From assembly GCA_037176725.1 (NCBI GenBank), contig JAZBRS010000026.1:100981501-101045500 (forward strand): a DNA stretch of 64,000 bases, read 5' to 3'. The notes beneath the pieces are model-generated. The model saw nothing but the letters and a program-made list of their open reading frames with translations. It did not search any database and had not been told where the DNA came from. Positions 23,473 through 34,152 of this stretch are shown one piece after another (position 1 is the first letter of the stretch; every line of letters begins with the position of its first letter). The position numbers and the translations under genes were made by a program. Origin of the DNA: Posidonia oceanica. Taxonomy: Eukaryota; Streptophyta; Magnoliopsida; Alismatales; Posidoniaceae.

Positions 23473-24775
23473 CTAGTCTTTTTTGGTGAGGGCAGAGGGT
23501 AGGGAAGTGGAAAGTTGAGTGGGATCCTCTGCCGTTGAGGGTTTGGTGGGTTGCTTTACTGGTGGAGTGGGTCCTGGATGGCTAGGCCTAGCTACCGGTG
23601 CTGCAGGCTTGTAAACCCTCCCCGATCGCGTGACTTCTGCGCTCATCTCTGTGGCGTAGCCATATGATACGTGATGGGTATCCCTGGTCAGGTTAATAAC
23701 CAAGGGAGCATGAGCTGCGAGCTCAAGAGGGGCTGCTGGGATGTTTGCTGGATGGTGGGGGGATTGGGAATGCTGCTGGGAAGGCCGTGAGGGTTCTGGC
23801 TGGGGCCTAGCTAGTAGGCAAACAGGTGGTTGAGCTTGGGGTTGCATGGTGGGCTGTGCGGTAGAGCGTTCTGGCTTGGCATCTAGACGAATCATATGGA
23901 TCCCCGACTCGGAGCCGGCAACTGTCGTAAAATAGAGAGAGGAGGGAAAAGACTCAGAAATGTCATGGATGAGATCAGAGGGGTGCACCACAGACGTGGT
24001 GGACCCGAAGGGGAAGATAGAATGCACTCCTAAAGTCCCCGTGCCTCTCGGGCTAGAATGCTCCGGCAAGGGCTGGTGGACAATGCTAGGATGGGAGGGT
24101 GCTATCTTGATGCAGGGGTAGATGATGGTGGAGGTGCAGAAGTGGATGCTGCCTCCTGTGTGTTGATAGTGATGACCTTTCGGTCAATCAAATCCTGAAT
24201 GGCGTCCTGCAATGTGAAGCAACTATCCGTCGAGTGCCCTACGACTCGATGGAAGTTGTAGAATAGATTCGCACGATACCACCCTGGGAGTGGGTTCGGC
24301 GGTGGGTGAATCTCTGGGAGCCTAAGGAGTGACATAACCTTAGGGAGGACGACACTCAGCGGTTCCACCAGTGGGGTGAAGCGACGTTGATTCGTGTTAG
24401 GCGGTCTCTGTCCTTGGTATTGCCCTTGCCTGACCGGTGCGGCAGGATAGACCGATCGGGCGATGGTGGTGATTTGTGGAGTGGGAGGTGCCCTAGGTGT
24501 AGGTGCATAAATAACTTGATTCGGGCTAGGCTGAGCCACCACATGAATGAGCGCGGCAGGAGAATCGACATATGCAACAACGGTTCTCGGAGGGTCCCTT
24601 CTCCTAGGGTGGCTGTTGTTGCTGCCGGTGTTGTTGTTGTTGCTGCTGCTACTGCTGTTGTTGTTGGGGGCGGTGGCCTGCTTGGAATGTGGAGAGTGCA
24701 GGAAAGTTTCTGCTCTGTCGCGAACTCTCCACACAAGCGCCAACCCGAATCAAGGATGCAAAGGTAGTGACAGGC
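23473..24775 (-). pseudogene. gag: Element C gag, C-terminal part, and gag-protease linker
   Basis: Near the right edge the product reads FASLIRVGACVES, matching TSLALLIRFGARVES of element D's gag. An Asn/Ser/Gln-rich run encoded by CAA/CAG-type microsatellite follows (24,610-24,680), then FYNFHRVVGHSTDSCFTLQDAI, equivalent to D's CSFHRATGHLTDDC block. In D this is a Cys-X2-His-X4-His-X4-Cys-like knuckle; in C the first Cys is Tyr. A Pro/Gln-rich linker (23,473-24,069) leads to the protease. Gag is broken at 24,775 by E's LTR. Confidence 0.82.
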
Positions 24776-25490
24776 TGTTGTGGATATGGGGTTTTGGAGG
24801 AGAAGATGCTTTTTCGTTTATTTAGCCTTCTCAGTGTCTCATTTTGCTTTATCCAACTTCGCCACTCCACGTGTGAGGAAGTTGGTGTGATCGCCACTCT
24901 AGGTTCGCTTTCGTCGGCCCTCGAGATGCCTTGGGAGATGTGATATGTGTTGTGGGTTCAGCTACCTTGGGACAACACCAGTGTTGCCCAATGGTGCCCG
25001 TGCTTTGGTGAGTTTCTTCTTCTTCTTCTTCTTCCTTGCAAAATTGAATGATATGAAAGATATGGGTTAATTTGGTGTAGTAAGTAATCCTAAAATAAAA
25101 CTAAAAACCAACATAAATTAATCAGAGAAATACTTACCTGAGCAGTTTTTATCCCCCCCAGTTGTAACTAAATATGAGTATGCCTAGCTACAATAATACG
25201 TAAAATAACATGTGACATGCAAATATGTGAAGCAAAATATAACACTAAATAAAACCCCTTTGGGCGTGATGGACTGCTTAGAACGTGAAGGATCGATGTG
25301 ACGTAATCGACGACGAGAATCTCCGACTTTTAGGCTCTTCCTCTCTCTTTCTTTCTTTCTCTATTTTCACAAGAATTCTTTTTTTCCTCAAAAATCCTTT
25401 TTCTCGTCCTCCTTTTTTTTCTCTCAAAAATCCCGTCCTTTTTTTTTCTCTAAAAAATCCCGTCCCCTTCTAAGGTTGAAGGTACTCTTG

Positions 25491-25498
25491 CTTTTATA
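25491..25498 (-). promoter_or_regulatory. TATA box of element E LTR
   Basis: TATAAAAG on the minus strand is followed by a leader rich in GGACGGGATTTTT-type microrepeats. Confidence 0.6.
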
Positions 25499-25560
25499 GA
25501 GGCAGGGGAAAAACAAAATGTGCCAATGGGGAGCCAACACAGCAAAGTTTCCAAAACTGA

Positions 25561-25620
25561 AACGTTGGACGTGTGATATGGCATGGCTAACGTTATATGC
25601 AGGGAAACCAGCTTCTAACG
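25561..25620 (+). promoter_or_regulatory. Copy of the ~60-bp AACGTTGGACGTGTGAT motif in E's LTR
   Basis: AACGTTGGACGTGTGATATG then GGCTAACGTTATATGC on the plus strand matches the motif copies at 30,582, 47,208 and 48,653 beside the antisense genes. Shorter related phrases occur in the same LTR near 25,830, 26,030 and 26,280. The role is unknown. Confidence 0.65.
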
Positions 25621-26442
25621 GCCTCCCGAGCTACAACTGTTGTGGATCAAGAATATTCTCCCATAAGTGCTGATTAACTGTGATTAAGCCACTCTTAATT
25701 GACATTAAAAGGCTTTGACCAGTCAAGGGTTCCAAATTTGGTAAAAGAATCAGGATAAAATTTGGGCCAAATAAGGAAAGCTGATTTAGCAAATTGTCGC
25801 CGTAAGATGCATGGAAACATGCGTCCTACGTTGGACAACTGGAATCCCACGCATAACGACCCTTCGAGCTACACTGTGGATTTGAAGGAATAATTAGCAA
25901 TTAATGGTGGCTTAATGCTAATTAAACAAAGATTTGTTAATCAATTGGTCAACGGACCTCCAAAAGGAGTAACTAAGAGGCCCTTGGATTCGGCTAAATA
26001 AGGAAAGTTGTGGTCAACACTAGGTTTCAACGTTGGACGCTAGTGAACTAGCGTCCAATGTTAAACACAGGGATACCTGCGTCTAACACACCCAGGCAGT
26101 CCACCTTCCAAATTTGGTCATGAAATTAAGGAGGCTCATATTGCTGTCAATGAAGTACAAATAAAGGATCTCTTAAAGGCACGAGGACAATATGGTGACC
26201 TAGGAACCAAATTGGACCTAAGAGCTGGGCTGATTGGGCAACAGTTCGCAGAGTTGTTATATGAGTTCTATGCTGCATCCAACGTTGGACGCAACAAGGC
26301 ACTGTTCTAACACCCACGATAAGCGTTTGGCTCGAATGAGAGAGCTTAGATCGAGAAAAGGAGCTCTAGAGGTTAACTGAGCACGATATGATGCAAAGGG
26401 GTTTCACTACAATGAGGGGAGTGTCAAAACAGGGTATCTACA

Positions 26443-26457
26443 GATTGCCCCTCCTTG
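26443..26457 (-). promoter_or_regulatory. Polypurine tract of element E
   Basis: The minus strand reads AAGGAGGGGCAATC directly before TGTAGATACC, fixing the LTR start and the orientation of E. Confidence 0.85.
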
Positions 26458-26569
26458 AAGTTGGCTTCGGCATGAAGCTAGCTACAAGGCGAGACGATAC
26501 CCCCGTGTGGCACTACCCAGGGCTCTAAAAGAAATCCAATGCCTGCTGCCACCAAGCTTGGACGAGACA

Positions 26570-26830
26570 CAATGAGGGTTGGATGAAGAGACACGGCCAA
26601 GGGGATTGCCCAAGGGGGTCAGACTAAAAGACACAGCCACGGGGGTTGCCCAAGGGGATCAAGCTAAAAGACACAGCCGCAGGGGTTGCCCGGGGTAGTT
26701 AAACTAAAAGACACGGCCAAGGAGATTGCCCTAGGGGGTCAAACTAAAAGACACGGCTGCGGGGGTTGCCTACGGGGGTCAAACTAAAAGGCGCAGCCAA
26801 GGGGATTGCCCTAGGGGGTCAAACTAAGAG
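26570..26830 (+). repeat. About 43-bp tandem repeats, first block (element E)
   Basis: About five units read roughly GACACGGCCAAGGGGATTGC then CCTAGGGGGTCAAACTAAAA. Related units form a larger block at 27,915-28,712. Confidence 0.85.
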
Positions 26831-27044
26831 ATGGATAGCAAATGTCTCCGACGACCACTCAATGCGAATGCAATGCAATGTGCTATGCATGGATGCGTGC
26901 TGGCGGGAATGCAAGGGAGGTGTTCATGAATGTAATGCATGACCCTAGATAATGAGGTTCCTCCATCATTGCCGGCTTTGATTTGTATACCGGGTTGGCT
27001 CAGGAATTTTTCTCATTACCTAAAGCAAACTGACACATTCATGA

Positions 27045-27890
27045 ATGCAATTTGTCATAGTCAAGTGCCCTTTCATCGAGTGTAGCCTACACTTTCGACA
27101 GGGACCATCGTTCTATGATACGCAGGTTGGTGAGCGAGAGGTCCATGTTGTTCCCAGGTATTGGGTAAATGGGGTTGACCTCTTCTCTACTAGCTGCATT
27201 GGCTTTATTTATCATAATCAGGTGTCTTTCATTGGATGTAGCCTACATTCTCGACAGGGACCGTCATCTTATGATCTGTGAATTAGTAAACGAAAGGTCC
27301 ACTAATACCATTGGCTTGGTTTGTTAGATCAGGTGTCCTTTCATTGAATGTTGCCTACATTCTCGACAGAGACCATCATCTCATGACCCATGAATTAGTG
27401 AACGATGGGTCCACTAAATACCGTTGGCTTTGTTTGTCAGATCCGGTGTCCTTTCATCGAATGTTGCCTACATTCTCGACAGAGACCGTCATCTCATAAC
27501 CCATGAATTAGTGAATGATGGGTCCACTAATACCATTGGCTTTGTTTGTCAAATCAGGTGTCCTTTCATCGAATGTTGCCAGCATTCTCGACAGAGACCG
27601 TCATCTCAAAACCCGTGAATTAGTGAACGATGAGTCCACTAATACCGTTGGCTTTGTTTGTCAGATCAGGTGTCCTTTCATCGAATGTTGCGTACATTCT
27701 CGATAGAGACCGTCATCTCATAACCCGTGAATTAGTGAACGATGGGTCCACTAATACCGTTGGCTTTGTTTGTCAGATCAGGTGTCCTTTCATCGAATGT
27801 TGCCTACATTCTCGACAGAGACCATCATCTCATGATGTGTGAATTAGTGAACGATGGGTCCACTAATGCCGTTTACTTTGTTTACCCAAT
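27045..27890 (+). repeat. 112-bp tandem array (element E)
   Basis: GTGTCCTTTCATCGAATGTT recurs at 27,446, 27,558, 27,670 and 27,782, an exact 112-bp spacing, with more diverged copies to the left. There are about seven to eight units. The short ORFs in the array are repeats of the same frame. Confidence 0.92.
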
Positions 27891-27914
27891 TTTGCTCCGG
27901 GACACGAACGAGGA

Positions 27915-28712
27915 GTTTTTAGAAGACACGGCCAAGGGGGTTGCCTAAGGGGGTCAATTTGAAAGACATAGCCAGGGGGATTACCCGAGGGGGTCAAATA
28001 AGAAATTTTAAAGACACTGCCTAGGGAGTTGCCCAAGGGGGTCGAACAGGAAATTTAAAAGACATAGCCAGGGGGATTGCTCGAGGGGGTCGAACAGGAA
28101 ATTTAAAAGACACAGCCAGGGAGATTGTCGGAGGGGGTCGAGCATGAGAGACACTGCCAGGGAGATTGCCTGAGGGGTCGAACATGAGAGACACTGCTAG
28201 GGGGATTGCCTAAGGGTTGAATTTGAAAGACACTGCCAGGGGGATTGCCCAAGGGGGTCGACCTTGAGAGACACTGCCAGCGGGATTGCTCGAGGGGTCG
28301 AATTTGAAAGGCACTACAAGGGGGATTGCCCGAGGGGTCGAATTTGAAAGGCACTACAAGGGGGATTGCCCAAGGGGTTGAATTTAAAAGACAATGCCAG
28401 GGGGATTGCTCGAGGGGTCGAACTTGAGAGACACTACCAAGGGGATTGCCCGAGGGGTCAAATTTGAAAAACACTACCAGGGGGATTGCCCGAGGGGGTC
28501 GAACTTGAGAGACATTGTCAGGGGGATTGCCTGAGGGGTCGAATTTGAAAGACACTGCCAAGGGGATTGCCCGAGGGGTCGAATTTGAAAGACACTACCA
28601 GAGGGATTGCCCGAGGGGGTCGAACTTGAGAGACACTACCAGGGGGATTACCCAAGGGGTCGAATTTGAGAGACACTGCCAGGGGAATTGCCTGAGGGGT
28701 CGAATTGGAAGA
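27915..28712 (+). repeat. About 40-43-bp tandem array, second block (element E)
   Basis: About 19 units read AGACACTGCCAGGGGGATTG then CCCGAGGGGTCGAATTTGAA. The block is flanked by TTTGTTTACCC...TGCTC phrases near 27,878 and 28,732, so the flank is duplicated too. Confidence 0.9.
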
Positions 28713-29075
28713 CTCATTCTCAAATAGTGTTGGCTTTGTTTACCCGATTGTGCTCTGGGGTTTCTGGATTTATCTTTTTCTCTGCTCTGGAGCGTTGGAC
28801 GCTTGATTTTGTGCGTCCAATGTTGGACGTGCCTATATCTGCATCTAACATTAAACGGCCTGACGGCTGCGTTTAACACCTCGAGATAGACTTCCTTTCT
28901 TTCCTTCCTTGATATCACCAATCCGGCAGTAAATCTCTGATTTCTCGATTGCTTCCTTTCTTGTGAGGATTCCATGGCCTATATTAAGCTCCTCCCATTG
29001 CTTTGATTTTCAAAACACAAGTAAAACTCTTTTTTGTTTGTTTTTGGTATTTGTGAGGGAATTACAACTGTCCTC
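28713..29075 (+). promoter_or_regulatory. Upstream region of the first antisense DUF7745-like gene
   Basis: The region contains CGTTGGACGCTTGAT and GTCCAATGTTGGACG near 28,793-28,830, variants of the shared motif. A TATA-like TATATTAA lies at 28,980-28,987, about 90 bp before the ATG at 29,076. It would act as a plus-strand promoter, antisense to E's pol. This is inference from position and repetition. Confidence 0.5.
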
Positions 29076-30455
29076 ATGGATTTGAACGAGATTCCTCGTC
29101 ATGCTTTTAAAGTGGCCAATTTTCCTCACCTTCCAACCAAATGCAGCTTCAGTTAGAGGCTATGCCTAACCATCTAGTGAATCTTCTGGTGAATGAGATG
29201 GTATGCTGCTTTCTTTTCCTTTTCTTTTTTTCCTTTTTTTTTTCTTTTGTTTTTCTTTTTTCCTGTACCAATCTTTTCCTTTTCTTTTTCTCTTTTGTAT
29301 CCTCTAGTCTCCTCAAATAGTGATCAGGATGGTAAGGCCTACCAACTGGATTGGGTTCAAAATTTCCGAACTTCGACACTAAAGAGGTACCGAGAGCAAT
29401 TAGAGGAGGCTGGCTTTTGTCAAATCCTCCGGTGACTGTGGCAGCCCATTGACTGGAAAGCACTCTTTGGCCTTTGTGGGCTATGGAACCCCCTTACCCA
29501 CACATTCTTCACTTCTGCAGGGGAGCTTACTACCCTTCTAGAGGAGGTAAGCGCTTTATTAGGCACTCGACCGGCTGATCCTTCCATTTATTCCAGGGAT
29601 GCGTATCTATTGCCAACTGGGGTGGTAGGATCTTTCTCTCTCCTAAAACGCATCTTTGGCTCCGTCATTGTCCCAGAGGATCTAGTGCTAGAAGGCTACA
29701 TCAACTTCGCTTCTCTGTGGAAATTCTTTTCAAAGTAGCAGAACAACATTCGTTCGGAGGCCTCTTGCCTGGAGTGCATCTTTATCTTGATTGGTGGGTT
29801 GGCGCTCTTCCCAAACGAGGCTCTAACCATTAGCGCATATCATGCTAAACATATGTGTATGAGCGTCCGCAATCTGGAGAAAAGTTTGAGTCAGCCTGTG
29901 CTGGTCTTCACCATTCGGGGTTTATCCAGTGCTTGCCTTGGGGGACCATTTTTCGGGTCGCCTTTTCTGGTTCTACGGTGGCTGGATGAACATATTCTGC
30001 TGCCTGCTCTTGATGCTGGTCTTCCCCTCGAGGAGTATGTTCGGAGATTCTGCATATGTGAGGTTAAGCCTTAGATTGACTTCTTCAACCACCTCTCAAC
30101 ATTCCGGACAGCCTACGATCCCGAGTACTTCTTGACGCTTGTCGGGGCAACAAAATTTGTGAGGTACAATCCCTAACGCTGCTTTACTATGTTGGGCATT
30201 CCTCAGGCTATAGCTCCCATGCCTTGCTTCTCGGATATGATCCTTCCGCACCTGAGGGACACCCCTGGAGATCTTGCTCAAGTCTACTTTCACTCTGGCA
30301 TCTAGGATGGAAAAGGGCAGAGTCGTGTCCTTTCTTCGTGGAATAATCCGAATGTGGACCGTGAAGCCATATCCAACGCTTCTCATGATGTTTGGTACGA
30401 GGGGGTGAAGCCCAATTTATTTATTGAGTTTCCTACGAAGAAGCAAAAGTTGTAA
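29076..30455 (+). pseudogene. Antisense DUF7745-like gene 1 of element E
   Basis: The start is the ATG of MDLNEIPRHAF. A frame break near 29,153 is followed by MPNHLVNLLVNEM and an intron-like segment from 29,201 (GTATGC) to about 29,320 (T-rich, ending TAG). The body shows WNPLTHTFF, LTTLLEEVSALLG, FASLWKFF, ECIFILIGGLALFP, FTIRGLSSACLGG and SPFLVLRWLDEH, the block order of the DUF7745-like/PMD-like family. It ends in a basic tail (FPTKKQKL). Stops at about 29,435, 29,736 and 30,072 break it. It runs antisense to E's pol and has an AATAAA 25 bp after its stop. Its function is unknown; this family relates to nuclear PMD proteins. Confidence 0.68.
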
Positions 30456-30478
30456 TCAATATTTTATCTTTAATCATC

Positions 30479-30484
30479 AATAAA
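30479..30484 (+). terminator. Poly(A) signal of antisense gene 1
   Basis: AATAAA lies 25 bp past the stop codon in a T-rich context, in the sense of the antisense gene. Confidence 0.55.
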
Positions 30485-30581
30485 GTCGTTTTTTATTTTC
30501 TTTTGCCTACTTCCTCTCTTTCTAGCACATCTTCATGGTTTTTATCAAAGAGAACTTAAGTTCAGAAAACTCCCGGTATTA

Positions 30582-30635
30582 GAAGTGTTAGACGTGTGAA
30601 CTGGCGCATTGAACGTTATCCGCGAGCTTTCCTGC
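30582..30635 (+). promoter_or_regulatory. Shared ~60-bp motif, copy split by element D
   Basis: GTGTTAGACGTGTGAACTGG then GCGCATTGAACGTTATCCGC runs up to D's insertion point. Past D the text continues GTATAACG at 43,132. It lies between antisense gene 1 and the PMD gene. Confidence 0.6.
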
Positions 30636-32974
30636 TGTAGACACCCCAATTTGACTGCCAGTTTGGCAAATTTTGCTCGGGGATCAAGCTCAAAAACCCA
30701 AAACCCTACTTTCCACCAAAACCCCATCCAAACCATAAAACTCAACCAAAACCCCAGCATTTCTCACCCAACACAACTTAGGCCCATTAGAAACCAACTT
30801 AGGTCCATTAGAAACCCGACTGAGACAAGAGGGTCCAGCCGCCAGTCACATGGGCGACTGGACTCTGTTGTCGCCACTAGCAGTGGCGACTCAGCCTGTC
30901 GCCACTAACAGATGCAACTGGGCTAGGTCATCGCCTATGATTGCGGCGACTCACCTGTTCAAGCTTCTCCTACGCAAACTACTGCCTCCCAAGACCTGCA
31001 ATTGCACTGCCCGCTCGTTGCCGTGCACGCCATGCCTGACAGAGTGCCTGCCACGCCCTGCCACCCGCTCCCATGCATGCCACGTCTTGACACCGTCCTC
31101 CTCGTGCAGAGGGCCGATCAAAGCAACAAAACCATGACCTTTCTCTCACAACGAAACAGTGGACACAAGGGGAGGAAGCCATTTTTCACACACACTCACC
31201 CCCATCCACACATGGCCAGCCATCTCCCTCGCCCTCCACAACGATCCAAAGCCACCAGAAAACCCCTCTGAGCGATCCCCAAGCTTCCCCAGACGCCAAC
31301 ATAAACTTCCCCAGGCTTCCAAAGCCTCGGAGCATCCTCCGCGCCATCGTCTTCCCCAACTCCAGCGAGCCACCCGAACTCCGGCGAGCCACCCCAAAGT
31401 TCCGTCTGACGCCGCATTCTCCTTCCTCACACACCAGGAAGCACCTCCGAACGTCCCCGAGCACGTTCCCACACTGCTGAGCTGCCGCTGCTCCCTCCAG
31501 CACTACCGCAACCTCCACGCCATCCAACTCCGGCGAGTTACGTCGGGAGGCACGTCCGTGCCTTTGCACAGGTACAAAACCACTCTATTTGCTTCCCTGG
31601 ATCTCCCCTTAGCTCTCTTAGTTTCCTACGAGCGCCTTGGTGGCGTCTCATGGCCCGTCGGCCTCCCCAAGGCCGGCAGACACGGTCGTCGCCGATGAGA
31701 AGAGGAGTGAGGTGGTTAGAGCGAGCCGCTTGTCCGTTTTCAATTCCAATTGCATGCTCACGTTCGTGGGAATGTCGTGAAGCTTCCCCGATCGCCACCG
31801 ATCTCTTTTGCACCGCCGTTGGTGTGGATCTTGGAGTCAAAGTCTGACCCTCGGACTGTCACCGGTCGGAGTTTGGGCCACCGTATCTCGCGGCCTAGGC
31901 GGCCGTTTTGCTTGTTTATTATATGCCTGTATGCATGGATGAATGCTCTTTCATTTCATGTATTTACTCTCTTGTTTTGCATGGCCACTGGTGAGAGGTT
32001 TGGCTCTGAAGTTCGCCGTGCGAACTGCCTGTGCTGCCGGTTCAGGTGTTGCTTGTAGTGGCGGCTAGCTTGGCTTTCCGGGCAGCTTTCGCGCCGACTT
32101 CACACCGACGTATCTCCCTGTTCGGGCATCCAATTCATTTTCTGTTTGCATGGTTTTGATCTCTGTTATGCCCTCTGTAATGCCATGCATTCAGTTTTCC
32201 ATTTCGATTGGATTTGCTAGCGTTTCCGAGGCTTTGGAGTTGTCTGTCTAGGAGCCTGCCCCAGGTCCAACCACCGCTCCATCCGGCAACCTTAGCCGTC
32301 GCCGCTCCGGCAGGCGTCGTCCTTCGTCGCAATGAGAGTAGGCGATTGGTCTTGTCACCCTAAGGGCAGGCGACTGATCCCTCTAGCCAGACAGTAGCCA
32401 TAAACCCTTATTTACTGCTCTGATTTTCCTTCCACTTAGCATTAAACTCTCTTTTAGCTCTTTACTCACTTTGTCATTGCATCTTGGCATCTTAGCCTTA
32501 ATCATCCATGTTTAACATGTTTTCCACTAAGCATAGCATGTTCTCAAATGGCATTTAGGTAAGCAAGGCATACATTAGGCATGCATAGCATTATCGCCTA
32601 CGGGCGTATAGTTAAAGGCAAGTATTTGCCGAAATTCCTGCATATGCGAGCGATTAGCCTTGATAAACCGATTCCTTGGGTGTGTCGGGGGTGCCTAACA
32701 CCTTCCCCATACGTAATAGGAGTCCTTACCCTTTCTTTGGCCTGTAATGACCATTATGCCCTTATCCTAGGCGCGAGTCATTTTATTTTCGTAGCATCGC
32801 ATCCCTTTACATGTTTTCTATGCTTTCCTCAATTTTCCTCGTCTTCCCAATAATAGACTAGGTGGCGACTATGTTTTGTCTTATCTTTGCTTTCCTTCTT
32901 CTCGTCGCTATCCGTGAGGACCTCTTCTCTTTCGGACCCCCTCCGGTCTGGATCCGCGGGATCAGGCATTCACA
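30636..32974 (+). mobile_element. Element D 5' LTR
   Basis: The LTR starts TGTAGACACCCCAATTTGAC and ends GGCATTCACA just before the PBS. It carries repeated GGCGACT/GTCGCCACT phrases (30,860-30,955), a C-rich leader (31,140-31,700), the hairpin module (32,681-32,708) and a PBS-like TGGCGACT (32,863). ORFs in the leader lack any domain. Confidence 0.9.
32681..32708 (+). other. Conserved LTR hairpin module (element D 5' LTR)
   Basis: GTCGGGGGTGCCTAACACCT then TCCCC is the same foldable module as at 15,587, 18,911 and 42,836. Confidence 0.75.
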
Positions 32975-32977
32975 GGC

Positions 32978-32996
32978 TGGCAACTCTGCTGGGGAC
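32978..32996 (+). promoter_or_regulatory. Primer-binding site of element D
   Basis: TGGCAACTCTGCTGGGGAC lies three bases past the LTR end. It is close to the Tat/Ogre site TGGCGACTC..CTGGGGA, complementary to a tRNA-Arg-type 3' end. Confidence 0.75.
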
Positions 32997-34152
32997 TTTA
33001 AACTCCGCCTTTCATTTTGGCTTTTCGCTTGCATGGTTTTTCGCTTGTGCTTGCCTTATGCCTGCTTCTCTGCTTTATTGCTTGCTTTATGCCTATTTAC
33101 CTGTCGTATTGCTTACATTACTTTTACTTGCTTTATTTACGCATCACACATGCCTAAATACATGCTTGACGCACTATACATGCCTTTTGAGTGGTAAATG
33201 CTTTGTTTTACACAGTTGCTATGCCACTACACATACACATGCCATGCATACTTGCTTTTGATATGATAAATGTTTTCTTTTCACTATCATGTCCACATAC
33301 ACATGCACATGCCATGCACATGCCTTTTGCCTTGTTGTGTGATTGTTTGCATGCCATGACTTCCTGTTTCTTTCTCCTTCATGCATATGCCATGCTTAGG
33401 ATATTAGAAACATGTTTGCTCCCCTTTGGCTTAATTTAAAAGCAACATTAAAGCCAACATTTAACATTTAAGCACAACTAGAGCTAAACTTGCAATTACC
33501 CCCCCCCCCTTGGTTAATAAAATGCAAGTAAAACACTCTAATGCATATCGCATGTTTGATCATTCTAGAAAGCATGCATTCTTCTCATCTGAGTCCACCC
33601 ATTAGTCCGAGAAGGACAGTCTCGGTCTCTTGTCCTGTCGCTTTGGCACGATGCAAGTTGGTCGGTCTGTCCCCCCTTGTTAGGGGTCGTGTTGGTGTTA
33701 GTCGAGGGTACAACCCGTGCTTTTGGCCGGGTCGAGGCTCCAAACGCACCACCCGTCCACTACCTGAGCTTTGGTCAGGATTTAGAATGGTGACCTTACT
33801 TTCTGACCTGGAGTCAATAAATCCCATACCCATGAGTGAGTCCTAGTAGGTTGCCTACTCAGGACATGCATGGTGAAAGAGCACATAATAGGGCATTCGT
33901 TTGCATGTGTGCTATTCATGCCACCCTTAATGACTTATTTTGCATCCGTCTTCTGACACTTGTGTTGTTTTGCAGGTAGGTGCGAGCTCCCCAGCCAGGA
34001 TCTCGAGCGTCCCTTCTCTCTGTCTTCGAGCTATCTGTCGCCTCCGACAAATAGCTCGTCTTAGGTCCCGTGTCTCTGCCCCCGGCCGCAGACCCATTCA
34101 CACTCGCTCACTGTCTGTCATGGCCTAGCATACCAGTGAGCCTTCTTCCTTT
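32997..34152 (+). other. Leader of element D
   Basis: No gene is seen. The stretch is T-rich with CATGCATATGCC-like phrases and a C10 run near 33,500. Gag begins after it. Confidence 0.6.

Larger units (their letters stand above)
19261..24775 (-). mobile_element. Element C: minus-strand Tat-type element cut at both ends
   Basis: Read on the minus strand, this holds the gag 3' part, linker, protease, linker, RT, RNase H and the start of the second RNase H-like domain. Its left edge stops within the second RNase H-like domain, where A's LTR ends. Its right edge stops within gag, where E's LTR ends. C therefore looks like the oldest layer, with the rest of its integrase and gag beyond the window. 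It is close to A in sequence. Confidence 0.85.
24776..26442 (-). mobile_element. Element E 3' LTR
   Basis: Read on the minus strand, the LTR begins TGTAGATACCCTGTTTTGAC right after the polypurine tract and ends about CCACAACA at 24,776 (or 24,779). It resembles the TGTAGATATC...CCACA ends of F. It carries a TATA box, purine/T-rich microrepeats at 25,330-25,460, a TGGCGATCAC motif (24,887-24,896, minus strand) near its end, and several AACGTTGGACG-type motifs. Beyond its left end, gag of C resumes. Confidence 0.8.

Noticed and set aside
31159..31698. 179-codon ORF in D's 5' LTR (and the 250-codon ORF at 41,101-41,853 in the 3' LTR)
   Set aside because: They lie in the C-rich LTR leader, have no domain, and differ in start and length between the two LTRs.
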